Source: Sulfitobacter donghicola DSW-25 = KCTC 12864 = JCM 14565
GTDB taxonomy: Bacteria > Pseudomonadota > Alphaproteobacteria > Rhodobacterales > Rhodobacteraceae
DNA: 64,000 bases
Direction of reading: 5' to 3'
Assembly (NCBI RefSeq): GCF_000622405.1
Contig: NZ_JASF01000005.1
Location: forward strand, 3,212,863 to 3,276,862
Shown: piece by piece, positions 22,060 through 31,626 of the stretch
How the letters are laid out: each line of letters opens with the position of its first letter
How positions within the stretch are numbered: position 1 is the stretch's first letter
The notes under the pieces: generated by a model
What the model saw: the letters and a program-made list of their open reading frames with translations, nothing else
Databases searched by the model: none
What the model was told of the DNA's origin: nothing
Made by a program: the position numbers and the translations under genes

Positions 22060-22074
22060 TTAACCACTCGTAAA
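22060..22074. promoter_or_regulatory. CtrA-like box upstream of ctrA
   Basis: TTAA (22060-22063), seven bases, then TAAA (22071-22074), one mismatch from the TTAA-N7-TTAA CtrA consensus. It is about 60 bp upstream of the ctrA start codon, between ctrA and the sciP-type gene, and would allow autoregulation. The AT-rich context makes this moderately likely by chance as well. Confidence 0.45.
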
Positions 22075-22101
22075 TGTTGGCTACGTTTATGGCAGAACAA
22101 C

Positions 22102-22380
22102 TTAAAGTTGTCTATATTTTTGCACCATTGTTGTTTTCAAGGCAGCTTCACCGTGGGTCGAGACCGCGCGCACCCACTCAATAAACTCATCATCACTCAG
22201 GCTATAGCGCTTTAGCGCGTCATCTTTGGTGATCAAACCATAGACAACCCCCCGCACAACAGCTGCTTTTCGCGATGCCACCCATCGCCTTGTCTTTGTC
22301 GGGGGTAAATCTGCACTGGTCATTACCGTTCCATCCGCGAGGGTTACCGCGCGCGGGCCGTCTACTTTCTTAAGATACAT
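22102..22380 (-). CDS. sciP: SciP-like DUF1153 protein, CtrA inhibitor family
   Basis: A 92-residue protein of the DUF1153 family. In Caulobacter, the family member SciP binds CtrA and blocks activation of CtrA target promoters. The sequence MYLKKVDGPRAVTLADGTVM at the N-terminus and TRRWVASRKAAVVRGVVYGL followed by a helix-turn-helix-like YSLSDDEFIEWVRAV and the ending KYRQL match the family throughout. I start at ATG 22380, where family members begin, rather than at a TTG six codons earlier. It reads the same way as ctrA and lies directly upstream, an arrangement that fits a regulatory pair. Confidence 0.87.
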   Translation of the reverse strand: MYLKKVDGPRAVTLADGTVMTSADLPPTKTRRWVASRKAAVVRGVVYGLITKDDALKRYSLSDDEFIEWVRAVSTHGEAALKTTMVQKYRQL

Positions 22381-22510
22381 AGTTCCATACCGCCTCAATT
22401 ACCCTTACTGGAATGCTCTGAACGGTATTAAAGACAGATGAAGCGCCCCCTTGTGAGTAGTTCGCATTTTCCTATATTCCATGACAACGCCCTAAAACGG
22501 ATACCTCCCC

Positions 22511-23653
22511 ATGCCGCTTGATCACACGCCGCCTCTAAACTCGCTTGGCTTTGCCAAGGCCCCTGCCGATACGCGCGTGGTTGTCGCAATGTCTGGCGGT
22601 GTGGATAGCTCAGTCGTGGCTGCGATGCTGGCCGAAGAAGGCTATGACGTTGTTGGTGTGACGCTACAGTTATATGATCATGGTGCTGCGCTGGCCAAAA
22701 AAGGGGCTTGCTGTGCGGGGATTGATATTCACGACGCGCGCCGCGTGGCCGAAGATATGGGCTTTCCGCATTATGTTCTGGATTACGAGAACGTCTTTAA
22801 GGATGCGGTCATCGACGAATTCGCTGACAGCTACCTTGGCGGCGCGACTCCTGTGCCCTGCATTCGCTGTAATGAACGTGTAAAATTCAAAGATCTTTTA
22901 GAGACCGCAAAAGATCTAGAGGCCGACTGCATGGCCACGGGCCACTACATTCAGCGCATGATGGGTGAAAACGGCGCCGAATTGCACGCCGCTGCAGACG
23001 CGAATCGTGATCAAAGCTATTTCCTCTTTTCGACCACGCCTGAGCAGCTGGATTACCTGCGCTTCCCCCTTGGCCATTTGCCGTCCAAAGACGCCACGCG
23101 CGCCTTGGCCGAGAAATACGGCCTGCGGGTCGCGAACAAGCCTGATAGCATGGACATCTGCTTTGTTCCCGATGGCGACTATGCCTCTGTCATTCGCAAA
23201 TTGCGCCCCGAGGCCGCCGATCCGGGTAATATCGTGGATCACGAGGGGACGGTTTTGGCCAAACATGACGGGGTCATTAACTATACCATCGGACAGCGCC
23301 GTGGCCTTGGCATTGGCGGGCTTGCAGAGCCCTTGTATGTTGTGCGCCTTGATCCCGATCGCAAAGAAGTTGTCGTAGGCCCCAAACACATGCTGGCCAC
23401 GCGGACTGTGCCGATCAAGGAAGTGAACTGGCTGGGTGATGAGCCGTTTAATTCGCGCAGCGAATGGCATGTTTCGGTGCGGGTGCGGTCAACACGTCCG
23501 CCAACGGATGCGATCCTGCGCCCCCTCTCGGAGACTACGGCCGAAGTCGAACTGATGGTCGCCGAAGAAGGGGTCAGCCCCGGACAGGCCTGCGTGTTTT
23601 ATGATCCCGATAGCAGCCGTATCTTTGGCGGCGGCTGGATTCACCGCGGTTAA
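22511..23653 (+). CDS. mnmA: tRNA-specific 2-thiouridylase MnmA
   Basis: MnmA makes 2-thiouridine at wobble position 34 of Lys, Glu and Gln tRNAs. The PP-loop ([15 protein letters not shown]) begins near residue 29; the catalytic cysteines are in [10 protein letters not shown] (about residue 117-120) and [10 protein letters not shown] (about 215), the usual pair. Length 380 is normal. The 130 bp upstream, shared with the divergent sciP-type gene, holds its promoter. The stop overlaps the end of lpxB on the other strand by four bases. Confidence 0.96.
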   Translation: MPLDHTPPLNSLGFAKAPADTRVVVAMSGGVDSSVVAAMLAEEGYDVVGVTLQLYDHGAALAKKGACCAGIDIHDARRVAEDMGFPHYVLDYENVFKDAVIDEFADSYLGGATPVPCIRCNERVKFKDLLETAKDLEADCMATGHYIQRMMGENGAELHAAADANRDQSYFLFSTTPEQLDYLRFPLGHLPSKDATRALAEKYGLRVANKPDSMDICFVPDGDYASVIRKLRPEAADPGNIVDHEGTVLAKHDGVINYTIGQRRGLGIGGLAEPLYVVRLDPDRKEVVVGPKHMLATRTVPIKEVNWLGDEPFNSRSEWHVSVRVRSTRPPTDAILRPLSETTAEVELMVAEEGVSPGQACVFYDPDSSRIFGGGWIHRG

Positions 23654-24816
23654 TCTGCTGCCAGCCCATCCAAAACAGCGCGGGCGGCACGTAGGCCCGG
23701 TGCTTCGCCGCCCTGCCCTAAACGCTGCATCGTCAACGCCATCGCTGCGCGCTGATCCTGCGGCGCGGCCAAGACATCCGCGATGCTGGCGACAATCCGA
23801 TCGGGCTGACAATCCTTGCCGATGAATTCGGGCACCGCGCGGGTATCGGAGACCAGATTAACCAGAGTGACCGTATCCACCTTGACCATTCGGCTAATGA
23901 TAAACCGGCTCAGGGGGCTCATGTCATAGGCGATGACCATGGGCGTATTGGCCGCGGCAAGTTCTAGCGAAACAGTGCCAGAGGCGGCGAGCGCCACGTC
24001 AGCGGCGCGAAAGGCTGCCCGTTTCTCGGCCATTGCGGCGGCGTATTCCCCCTGTCTGGGATCCAGCACCAGCGTATCAGGCCAATCTTTGGTGAGTTCG
24101 CAAACCGCATCTGCCACAGGTGCGGCGGCAGGCACCACAATCTGCGCATCGGGTATCTGCGCCTTTAGCTGCTTGGCAACTTGCGAAAACCGCTCTCCCA
24201 GCCGTGCAACCTCTGAACGCCGCGATCCGGGCAAGAGAAGTACCACGGGCCCTTTGGATAGGTTTCGCTTGGCTTTAAAGGCGTTGGCCTCGTGATCCGT
24301 TGCAACAGGTTCGGCGACGACAGGGTGGCCAACGAAATCGCATCGCATGCCAGCGGCTTGCATATACGGTGGCTCAAACGGGAGGAGCGCAAGCACCTGA
24401 TCAATGTGGCGCGCCATTTTAGCCGCGCGCCCTGCCCGCCATGCCCAAACCGTAGGTGCAACATAGTGAACAGTGCGGATATCACTGCCCGCCTTGACCA
24501 ATTTGGCAACGCGCAGCGAGAAATCAGGGCTGTCTATCGTGATCAGCACATCAGGTTGCATGTCGATCACAGCTTGGGCTGTTTCGGCAATCCGGCGCTT
24601 TAGGTGAAAGTATTTTGGCAGAATTTCCGCCAAACCCATCACGCTGAGTTCGCTCATGTCAAAGCGGCTGTTGAGGCCCTCAGCCTGCATCAGCACGCCT
24701 CCGATCCCCTCAAAGGACACATCGGGATGCAGCGATTTGAGCCCCGCCATCAACGCGCCGCCCAGTTTATCGCCAGATGGCTCACCCGCCAGAATGAAGA
24801 CGCGCAGAGGTTTCAT
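23650..24816 (-). CDS. lpxB: Lipid-A-disaccharide synthase
   Basis: LpxB, a peripheral inner-membrane GT-B-fold glycosyltransferase, joins UDP-diacylglucosamine and lipid X into the tetra-acyl disaccharide core of lipid A. The protein has [13 protein letters not shown] at the N-terminus, [14 protein letters not shown], and the later [14 protein letters not shown] (about residue 195) and [20 protein letters not shown] (about 290) signature blocks. Length 388 is normal. It is the last gene of the envelope cluster, overlapping lpxI by four bases. Confidence 0.96.
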   Translation of the reverse strand: MKPLRVFILAGEPSGDKLGGALMAGLKSLHPDVSFEGIGGVLMQAEGLNSRFDMSELSVMGLAEILPKYFHLKRRIAETAQAVIDMQPDVLITIDSPDFSLRVAKLVKAGSDIRTVHYVAPTVWAWRAGRAAKMARHIDQVLALLPFEPPYMQAAGMRCDFVGHPVVAEPVATDHEANAFKAKRNLSKGPVVLLLPGSRRSEVARLGERFSQVAKQLKAQIPDAQIVVPAAAPVADAVCELTKDWPDTLVLDPRQGEYAAAMAEKRAAFRAADVALAASGTVSLELAAANTPMVIAYDMSPLSRFIISRMVKVDTVTLVNLVSDTRAVPEFIGKDCQPDRIVASIADVLAAPQDQRAAMALTMQRLGQGGEAPGLRAARAVLDGLAAD

Positions 24817-25607
24817 TCGCCAGTGCGCGCCCAGAACACCAGACCCAGCTCATCCGCCAAATCAGCGCATCGTTGGGGGTAAAGCACCAGAACATCACCC
24901 GCATCCACCACAACACCTGCCAAGCCCGCGTTATGAGCAGCACGCATCGTCTCTGGCCCTACGGTGGGCAAATCGATCAAACGCGATTGGTTTTCTTTCG
25001 GGCCTTTGAACAGGATCGCCTGCTTTTTCTTTGTGTTGGCAGGCAAACCAGCCAGCAGCGCATCGGTCCCTGCGGCATCTTCCATGCCCAAAACCCGTTC
25101 ATCGCCCACAACACAGGCCTGACCGAGATCTTGTGCAGAGATTTTCAGGACATGCGCGGCGGCAACTTCCGCATCCGCGCGCATCTGCGCGTCAGGCCAG
25201 TGTTCGCCGTAAACGCCACCCTTTGCCAAAAGATCTGGCGCAACCTGATGGGCGGCAAGAACCTCAAACCCCGTCTTTTCAAACAGCTCAACCACCACAC
25301 GTAACGCGCCGTCATCTCCCTGTTGAAGGGCTTGCATGAACATCGGGACCAAGGGGGCGGTTTCCGCATCCAGCTTGGTCGGGTCCAAGGCAGGCCGATC
25401 CAGCCCGCCCGCAAAGCAAACCTGAGTAACACCGCGATTGCCAAGCTCAAGCAGCAAGCTGCCCAAAGTCTCTAGGCGATAGGTGATGTCGGCACTCAGG
25501 CCAGACAGCTCGACACCTTCATAGCCGCAGATAAGCGGTTGGACCTCGCAGGACCCTGCAACCAGCGCAGGCAAATCACCGCGCCCCGCTATCACCGCCA
25601 GCGTCAT
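24813..25607 (-). CDS. lpxI: UDP-2,3-diacylglucosamine pyrophosphatase LpxI
   Basis: LpxI splits UDP-2,3-diacylglucosamine into lipid X and UMP and replaces LpxH in most alphaproteobacteria. The 264-residue DUF1009-type protein begins MTLAVIAGRGDLPALVAGSC, has a conserved GGLDRPALDPTKLD block in the first third, and the C-terminal GPKENQSRLIDLPTVGPETM with the metal/substrate-binding acidic residues. It lies exactly where lpxI occurs in the order lpxA-lpxI-lpxB, overlapping both neighbours by four bases. Confidence 0.92.
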   Translation of the reverse strand: MTLAVIAGRGDLPALVAGSCEVQPLICGYEGVELSGLSADITYRLETLGSLLLELGNRGVTQVCFAGGLDRPALDPTKLDAETAPLVPMFMQALQQGDDGALRVVVELFEKTGFEVLAAHQVAPDLLAKGGVYGEHWPDAQMRADAEVAAAHVLKISAQDLGQACVVGDERVLGMEDAAGTDALLAGLPANTKKKQAILFKGPKENQSRLIDLPTVGPETMRAAHNAGLAGVVVDAGDVLVLYPQRCADLADELGLVFWARTGE

Positions 25608-26383
25608 GACGGCGTCAGGAAGTGGCGACCGCTATCGGCCAAAACAAATTCGACAATCTCGCGGACATATTCGCTCTCGGTTTCGGCCCCTAGGCGCTCC
25701 GCGCGATCATGGAAGGTTCCCTCACCCTGCGCCAACATCTGAAAGGCTGCCCGCAGTGCGGTAATGTCGCTGCGGGCAACGCCGCTGCGTTTGAGCCCCA
25801 CAAGGTTCAACCCATCAAGATGCCCACGAGAGGCCTGTACCAACCCATAGGGGATCACATCATTGGTCACCATCGTCACCGCGCCAATGATCGCGCCACG
25901 CCCGATGCGAACCCACTGATGAATGCCCGACAGGCCGCCGATGATCACGTGATCCTCAATAACGCAATGACCCGCAACGGCGGCATTGTTCACCACAACC
26001 ACATTGTTACCAACGATGGCATCATGGGCGATGTGACACCCTGCCATAAACAGGTTGTCATCCCCCACGCTGGTCAGCCCACCGCCCCCTTCGGTGCCGC
26101 AGTTCATGGTCACATGTTCGCGGATGCGATTGCGTTTACCGATCTCCAGACGACTGGCTTCGCCCTTGAATTTGAGGTCTTGAGGGATTTCGCCAATCAC
26201 TGCGAACGAAAAGATAACAGTCCCTTCGCCAACCGTCGTCTGCCCTGTCACAACCACATGGGATTTCAGAACAACATCAGCGCCAAGGGTTACCTCTGCA
26301 CCGACAATGCAAAACGGCCCGACAGTCGCTGATGGATCAATGGTAGCACCGTCTTCGATGACCGCACTGGGATGGATGGCCAT
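25604..26383 (-). CDS. lpxA: UDP-N-acetylglucosamine O-acyltransferase LpxA
   Basis: LpxA adds a 3-hydroxyacyl chain from acyl-ACP to UDP-GlcNAc, the first step of lipid A synthesis. The 259-residue protein is a left-handed parallel beta-helix made of hexapeptide repeats (for example IHPSAVIEDGATIDPSATVG at the start) with the catalytic His in the HIAHDAIVGNN segment and a C-terminal helical tail. The chain-length ruler region and number of repeats are normal. Start overlaps the fabZ stop by one base (TAATG) and the end overlaps lpxI by four. Confidence 0.95.
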   Translation of the reverse strand: MAIHPSAVIEDGATIDPSATVGPFCIVGAEVTLGADVVLKSHVVVTGQTTVGEGTVIFSFAVIGEIPQDLKFKGEASRLEIGKRNRIREHVTMNCGTEGGGGLTSVGDDNLFMAGCHIAHDAIVGNNVVVVNNAAVAGHCVIEDHVIIGGLSGIHQWVRIGRGAIIGAVTMVTNDVIPYGLVQASRGHLDGLNLVGLKRSGVARSDITALRAAFQMLAQGEGTFHDRAERLGAETESEYVREIVEFVLADSGRHFLTPS

Positions 26384-26853
26384 TACGCATCCCCTTTGGG
26401 CAAGTCCAGCATCGCCATGAATTCAGCCTCAGCCGCCATTTCACCCTCAACCGTAGCAACACCAGAGAATTTCCAGATTTTGCCACCCGGCTTGCCGCGA
26501 ACCGTTTTAACGTCCATCCGCAGAACATCACCTGGAATGACCTTGCGGCGGAATTTGCAGTTATCAATCGACATGAAATAGATCAGCATGTCGCGATCCA
26601 ACTGATCCAGCGCCACACCAATCATCACACCCGCAGTCTGGGCCATAGCCTCGACGATTGTCACACCTGGCATAATCGGCGTTCCAGGAAAGTGGCCCTG
26701 AAAATGCGGCTCGTTCATGGTGACGTTTTTGTAACCGACAGCCGATTGCGTGCCGTCGATCTCTTCGACCTTATCAACCAGCAAAAACGGATAGCGGTGC
26801 GGCAGAATGCGTTGGATCGTTTGAATATCGGCACGCTTGAGGTCTTGGGTCAT
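26383..26853 (-). CDS. fabZ: 3-hydroxyacyl-ACP dehydratase FabZ
   Basis: FabZ dehydrates 3-hydroxyacyl-ACP in fatty acid elongation; its hot-dog fold is shown by the central helix motif [16 protein letters not shown], the catalytic His in [17 protein letters not shown] and the Glu in [12 protein letters not shown]. With 156 residues it is the usual length. I start at 26853, where [10 protein letters not shown] begins with AAGGAC upstream; the longer frame to 26892 has no support. The gene lies between ompH and lpxA; lpxD, found here in many other proteobacteria, is absent. Confidence 0.95.
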   Translation of the reverse strand: MTQDLKRADIQTIQRILPHRYPFLLVDKVEEIDGTQSAVGYKNVTMNEPHFQGHFPGTPIMPGVTIVEAMAQTAGVMIGVALDQLDRDMLIYFMSIDNCKFRRKVIPGDVLRMDVKTVRGKPGGKIWKFSGVATVEGEMAAEAEFMAMLDLPKGDA

Positions 26854-26921
26854 GGTAGGTCCTTGTGAAATCTTGAGGATAACTGCTAGCAATTGCGCCG
26901 CTCAGGAGCAAGCGCGCTGCA

Positions 26922-27485
26922 TTAGTCTTGGCTTTCGCCTTGGGAAGGGGTCGTGCCCTCGCCCAATCTATTGTTTAGCCGATCTATCGCCGTTGAGGTG
27001 ATGTCGCTGCTGTTTGAACTGATAAAAACGGTTCTGCGCTCCAAAATCACAGTTGCCCCGACTTCGCTCATCAGTTCCTGCAACACGGGGCCTGCGGCGT
27101 TCAGGAACACTTCGCGTTCTTGATCCAACATCGCACTTAATTCGCGCGATTTGGCAGCCTGCGCCGCCCTTGTCTCTTGGACGCGCGCATCAAAATCATC
27201 GGCCAGCGGGCGGAACTCTTCCGGTGTCATGGTAGACCTTCGATCCGTGAGTTCCTGCTCGACTGCGGCGAGCTCTGCTTCAATCTGGCGGTTTTCAGCA
27301 GCCAATTCGTTTCCGCGTGCCTCTACGGCACGCGCAACACGTTTGCCAAAATTGCTGTTCAGAAACAGACGTTCACTATCAATCGTCAAGATCGAGGTAA
27401 TCGGTGTTCCCAAATCCTGCGAAACCACTGGCGCAGCGGTTAACAACGCCAGTGAGAACCCGATACAGTGTACCGCGCGCCGCAC
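26922..27485 (-). CDS. ompH: Periplasmic chaperone of the OmpH/Skp family
   Basis: Skp/OmpH trimers hold unfolded outer-membrane proteins in the periplasm and hand them to BamA. The 187-residue protein has a signal peptide (MRRAVHCIGFSLALLTAAPV then VSQD) and, after a short strand region, long charged helices (residues 50-130: VARAVEARGNELAAENRQIE onward) that form the typical coiled-coil legs. The C-terminal tail GEGTTPSQGESQD is loose. The start is a GTG; it follows the bamA stop by 3 bases. The cluster position, directly after bamA, agrees with the role. Confidence 0.85.
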   Translation of the reverse strand: MRRAVHCIGFSLALLTAAPVVSQDLGTPITSILTIDSERLFLNSNFGKRVARAVEARGNELAAENRQIEAELAAVEQELTDRRSTMTPEEFRPLADDFDARVQETRAAQAAKSRELSAMLDQEREVFLNAAGPVLQELMSEVGATVILERRTVFISSNSSDITSTAIDRLNNRLGEGTTPSQGESQD

Positions 27486-27488
27486 AGC

Positions 27489-29864
27489 TTAGAATTGAGT
27501 TTGCAGAGTGATTTCGAACTTCTGCTCTCGGTCAAACTCTTCTTTGCGGATTGCGTCCGATATGTTGAACTGAAGCGGACCAACAGGGGTATCCCAAAAG
27601 ATCGAAACCCCGATAACATGGCGGAAAGAACCGCTTTCGCCCAAGGCCGTTCCACCGTTCAAATTAACGTCGGAAAGATCCCAAAGGTTGCCCACATCAT
27701 AGAACACACCCCCGCGGATGCCGTATTCTTCGGGCAGACCCAGCGGGAATTCCGCTTCGAGGCGGCCAACAACATACAAGTTCCCGCCCAGAGAATCCCC
27801 TTCGGTGGCATTCCCGTCCCGTGGACCAATGCCGCCGGGTTCAAAACCACGCAATTGCGAGGAAGACAGCAGGAAGCGATCAACCGAGCGGTTTGTGCCA
27901 CCGCGCCATGCCAATGCACCACCTTCCAACGTCGCCCGCAGGGTTACTTCTTCGTTGAAGATCTTCTTTTCACCAACCAGCTTAGCAACGGTTCGGATAT
28001 ATTCCTGATCGCCACCGATACCTGCAAAATCTTGGCTAAAGCGGAACAAGACACCTGCATTTGGGTCAAGGCCCGTGCGGCGGGTATCATAGCTGTATTC
28101 ATAGCCGATCGACGAGGAGATCAAAGACCCCGCATCAATATCGCCCTGAATGATTGTGCCGTGGAAATCGGACCCGTCATCGGTTTCATCCTCACGCGCA
28201 GTCACCTCAGTCTGCTCGGCCGTATAGCGAAGCTGCAAGCGGCCGTTTTCGGAAACAGGGAACGTCAGGGTTGGGCGGAAGCGCAAACGGTTGCTGTCAT
28301 AGGTTGAGAAAGACGAGTTTTCCTCAGAGTAATCCAGCTCTAGGCCAAAGCTCACGTCACGCCCCAACAAAGACGGCTCGACAAAGCGAAAACCATAACG
28401 GCGCGCGTCGGATGCGGTTGAGAGGTTCAAAAACAGCTTTTGACCACGACCGATAAAGTTTTCCTCGGCAAAACTGATCGCAACCCCAAGACCATCCGAA
28501 GAGGAGAACGACCCCCCAAAGTTCAAGGACCCTGTTGGCTTCTCTTCGACGTCAACATCGATCACAACCTGCTCGGGGCTGGACCCTTCGCGTGCGTTCA
28601 CCTCAGCGGTTTCAAAAAAGCCCAAGGCGCGAATGCGTTCGGCGGATTGGCGGATTTCGCGGGGGTTGAACGGATCGCCCTCAACGCTGTCAAACTGGTG
28701 GCGCACAACACGGTCCAACGTGGTTGTGTTGCCTTCAATGTCGATACGTTCAACAAAAATACGCGGCCCGCGAGACAGGACAAATTCCACATCCAGTGTC
28801 AAATCACGGTCATTGCGCGTCACACGCGGCTCAACGCGCATAAAGTCGACACCATCACGGATCGCCTGACGTTCCAAACGGGCGATATCGGCCTCAACCA
28901 ATGTCGGGGAATAAACCACGCCTGGCTTAACCTTTACGAAACCAGAATAAACATCGCCGTCCACATTGTTCAGTTCCGATGTCACGGTGATTTCACCGAA
29001 TTTAAACTGCTGGCCCTCTTGGACGTTAAAGCCAACAAAATAACCGTCGCGTTCTTCTGTCAGCTCGGCGTTGACCGAGTTCACGCGCATATCAACGTAA
29101 CCGCGCGAGAAATAGAAATCGCGCAGCACCTGTTTGTCAAACTCTACGCGGTCTTCGACGAATGTGTCACGGCGCACCAAGCGGCGGAAAATGCCTGCCT
29201 GTTTGGTGCCCAAGACGCGGCGCAAGCGGCGGTCTGAAAATTTACGGTTCCCGACAAAGCTGAGGCGCTCGATCTCGACGTTGTCGCCCTCAAAGACTTC
29301 AAACACCAGATCAACACGGTTCTGGCTGCGTTTGATAACTTTTGGCTGCACACGTGCGGAAAGGCGGCCATCACTGGAATAGGCCTGAGCAATCGAATTG
29401 GCGTCCTTTTCCGCTTGGGCGGGGTTGAACACACGGCGGGCTGTTGAATCGATTACAGATTCCAGCGCATCGTCTTTGATCCGGCGGTTACCCTCAAAGG
29501 AAATCCGGTTGATCGTTGGCAGCTCGACAACCGTGATCTTTAGGGTGTTCCCCTGCGGGGTGATCGAAACGCTTTCAAATAAGCCTGAGTTATTTAGCTT
29601 TTGAAAGGCGTCATTCAGCTCACCTGCGCTTACAGCCTGCCCTCGGGCGATTCCAGCCTGAGACAGGATCGCGCTGTCGCCGATACGTTGGTTCCCGTCG
29701 ATACGAACCGTATTAAACGTATACTGCTGCGCGGCCGCTTGTGGCGCGGGAAGCATATATGCTGTTGAAATCAATAAAGAAAAAGCAAGTCCCTTAAGGC
29801 CCGCTCGAAAAAATCTGTGCTGCTCAAACGCGACAGTTGTGCGTTTCAAAGACCCCAGGCTCAT
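27489..29864 (-). CDS. bamA: Outer-membrane protein assembly factor BamA
   Basis: BamA is the barrel that folds and inserts outer-membrane proteins. The 791-residue protein has a signal region (basic start, hydrophobic GLKGLAFSLLISTAYMLPA, then APQAAAQQ), five POTRA domains (about residues 50-440, for example FNTVRIDGNQRIGD and VDVEEKPTGSLNFGG at the end) and a C-terminal beta-barrel whose L6 loop motif is VDRFLLSSSQLRGFEPGGIG and whose last strand ends FEITLQTQF. Length is normal. A 41-codon ORF and a 0.4-kb gap separate it from rseP. Confidence 0.96.
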   Translation of the reverse strand: MSLGSLKRTTVAFEQHRFFRAGLKGLAFSLLISTAYMLPAPQAAAQQYTFNTVRIDGNQRIGDSAILSQAGIARGQAVSAGELNDAFQKLNNSGLFESVSITPQGNTLKITVVELPTINRISFEGNRRIKDDALESVIDSTARRVFNPAQAEKDANSIAQAYSSDGRLSARVQPKVIKRSQNRVDLVFEVFEGDNVEIERLSFVGNRKFSDRRLRRVLGTKQAGIFRRLVRRDTFVEDRVEFDKQVLRDFYFSRGYVDMRVNSVNAELTEERDGYFVGFNVQEGQQFKFGEITVTSELNNVDGDVYSGFVKVKPGVVYSPTLVEADIARLERQAIRDGVDFMRVEPRVTRNDRDLTLDVEFVLSRGPRIFVERIDIEGNTTTLDRVVRHQFDSVEGDPFNPREIRQSAERIRALGFFETAEVNAREGSSPEQVVIDVDVEEKPTGSLNFGGSFSSSDGLGVAISFAEENFIGRGQKLFLNLSTASDARRYGFRFVEPSLLGRDVSFGLELDYSEENSSFSTYDSNRLRFRPTLTFPVSENGRLQLRYTAEQTEVTAREDETDDGSDFHGTIIQGDIDAGSLISSSIGYEYSYDTRRTGLDPNAGVLFRFSQDFAGIGGDQEYIRTVAKLVGEKKIFNEEVTLRATLEGGALAWRGGTNRSVDRFLLSSSQLRGFEPGGIGPRDGNATEGDSLGGNLYVVGRLEAEFPLGLPEEYGIRGGVFYDVGNLWDLSDVNLNGGTALGESGSFRHVIGVSIFWDTPVGPLQFNISDAIRKEEFDREQKFEITLQTQF

Positions 29865-30009
29865 GGTTATTACCCAATTTTATAAACACCGTTCCGACCT
29901 GACTACCCTTAGGGCGCGTGGTTGTCAAAACCAAGAGCCCCTCTTTTTAGCAGGAAAAGGCCCACGCAAGGCGCAGACCTATGGAATTTTGCCAAATCAG
30001 AGCAATCTC

Positions 30010-30135
30010 TTAGAGGGTGCCGACAAACGCTCCTGCGCAAAGCGCAAAAATGATTGTGCACAAATACAATGCCAGATCCCAGTTCAGATCCATGAGAACA
30101 CTAAGTCCACGGTCGTCTTTTGTAATCGTCTGCAT
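30010..30135 (-). CDS. 41-residue single-span membrane protein between rseP and bamA
   Basis: Read directly: ATG at 30135, TAA at 30012-30010. The N-terminal third is polar and charged (MQTITKDDRGLSVLMDLNWD), the rest is a single hydrophobic helix (LALYLCTIIFALCAGAFVG) ending TL. A GGCGG element lies about 8 bases upstream. It occupies the only long gap in the envelope cluster and reads in the cluster direction, which together with the polar-then-membrane layout makes it credible as a gene. No family is recognised. A role in outer-membrane assembly is possible from position alone and not otherwise shown. Two copies of a TTTGCCACATT repeat lie 50-85 bp upstream. Confidence 0.55.
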   Translation of the reverse strand: MQTITKDDRGLSVLMDLNWDLALYLCTIIFALCAGAFVGTL

Positions 30136-30186
30136 GGGTGCCGCCTATCTTTCGGTTGAAACCTTAGGGCATCTTTGTGCATGCAG

Positions 30187-30219
30187 AATGTGGCAAAGAC
30201 AGGCGCCAAATGTGGCAAA
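30187..30219 (-). promoter_or_regulatory. Direct repeat AATGTGGCAAA ahead of the 41-residue ORF
   Basis: AATGTGGCAAA occurs at 30187-30197 and again at 30209-30219 (22-bp period, so two helical turns), about 50-85 bp upstream of the small ORF on the minus strand and just after the rseP stop. Two exact 11-mers at helical spacing suggest a regulator binding site or promoter element. No known motif was recognised. Confidence 0.35.
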
Positions 30220-30269
30220 AGCAAGGCATTCGCCCTGCTTTTGCATGTTTTCAAACTGTTTTATCAGTT

Positions 30270-31622
30270 TTACGGGCAGAAGAGGTCGTTGAACAACGCA
30301 AACAACATCAAGCTAAGCACCAATGTAATCCCGATGGTCATCAGCACCCGCAAGGCACCATCGCTGGGCGGTTTTCCGGTGACCGCCTCATAGGCGTAAA
30401 ACGTCAGGTGCCCACCATCCAGCGCTGGAATAGGGAAAAGATTCAGCAGACCAACTGCTGTGCTTAAAACGGCGATAAAGTTGATAAAGCTCATCGCGCC
30501 CTGACTGGCCATCGCGCCCGACACTTTTGCGATCCCTACCGGACCGGACATGTTACAGCTGCTAATCGCCCCTGTCGCCATATGCCACAGGCCCGAAACA
30601 GAGCCCTTCATAATGCGCCATGTACCTGCAAAGCCACGGTTTACCGCTTCGCCGATACTTGGTGTGTCCGTGGCGGGGGTGATCGCGCTGTCGCTGGAAA
30701 TGCCAATCCGCAGCACATTGATAAAGCTGCCATCGGCCTGTGGTTCATCCGTTGACTTGGGCACAAGCGTAAAGGCAAGCGCCTCACCATCGCGCCAGAC
30801 ATCCAAGGCCAAGGGCCGCCCTTCCGAGCTTTCCACCGCGTTTTTCAGCTGCTGGAAGGCAAATGTTGGCGTCCCGTCAATGCCGGTAATCACATCGCCG
30901 CTTTTCAATCCCGCCGCTAGGGCCGCTGTTTCAGCGCCAACAGACCCTACAAGCGCCGGCAGAGGGTATGGTCCAGAAACGGTCACAGGCGCATCATCGC
31001 GCAACACGGTATATTCCAACACAGGTTCCAGCGGCAAAGCATCCAGATAGTCGCGGTATTCTGGCGTATTGATACTGGCGGGCATCTCGCGGCCTGCAAT
31101 CGATTGAATTACATCCCCTTTTTCCAATCCGACAATCGGGTTAGGCATGGGTTTAATCGCTTCAACAGTCAGCGGGTCACGCGCAGTGCCGATGCTCATG
31201 GCGATGGCTGCGAAAATGATAATGGACATGGCAAAGTTGAAAACAGGCCCTGCGGCAACGGTCAACGCGCGCGCCCAAAGCGGCGCACCATGCATGGTTT
31301 CACGCAGTCGCACCGGATCGGTGGCCACTTCTTCCATGGCCTCTTCGTCTTTGCCAGAGGCCGCATTCGCATCCCCTGCAAATTTCACATAGCCGCCGAA
31401 CGGCAGGGCCGCGATCTGCCAGCGCGTGCCGTGTTTGTCGTTTCGCGCATATAGCACAGGCCCGAAACCTAACGAAAAGACATCCGCCTTGATCCCACAC
31501 CAACGGCCAACGATGTAGTGACCATATTCATGGATCGCGACGATCACCGACAGCGCGATCACAAATGCTGCGATCGTCCAGATGAAGCCGCCGAATTGCG
31601 GGAGGAGTGTTGTAATATCCAA
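30270..31622 (-). CDS. rseP: RIP metalloprotease RseP
   Basis: RseP is a membrane-embedded zinc protease that cuts signal peptides and anti-sigma factors in the membrane. The 450-residue protein has the HEXXH motif IHEYGHYIVGRWCGIKAD starting near residue 30, two PDZ domains (near 140-220 and 225-310, for example LVGSVGAETAALAAGLKSGD), and the NPDG-like loop LFPIPALDGGHLTFY near residue 390. About four membrane helices are visible. It starts four bases after the dxr stop, in the envelope cluster. Confidence 0.95.
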   Translation of the reverse strand: MDITTLLPQFGGFIWTIAAFVIALSVIVAIHEYGHYIVGRWCGIKADVFSLGFGPVLYARNDKHGTRWQIAALPFGGYVKFAGDANAASGKDEEAMEEVATDPVRLRETMHGAPLWARALTVAAGPVFNFAMSIIIFAAIAMSIGTARDPLTVEAIKPMPNPIVGLEKGDVIQSIAGREMPASINTPEYRDYLDALPLEPVLEYTVLRDDAPVTVSGPYPLPALVGSVGAETAALAAGLKSGDVITGIDGTPTFAFQQLKNAVESSEGRPLALDVWRDGEALAFTLVPKSTDEPQADGSFINVLRIGISSDSAITPATDTPSIGEAVNRGFAGTWRIMKGSVSGLWHMATGAISSCNMSGPVGIAKVSGAMASQGAMSFINFIAVLSTAVGLLNLFPIPALDGGHLTFYAYEAVTGKPPSDGALRVLMTIGITLVLSLMLFALFNDLFCP

Positions 31623-31626
31623 TGCT

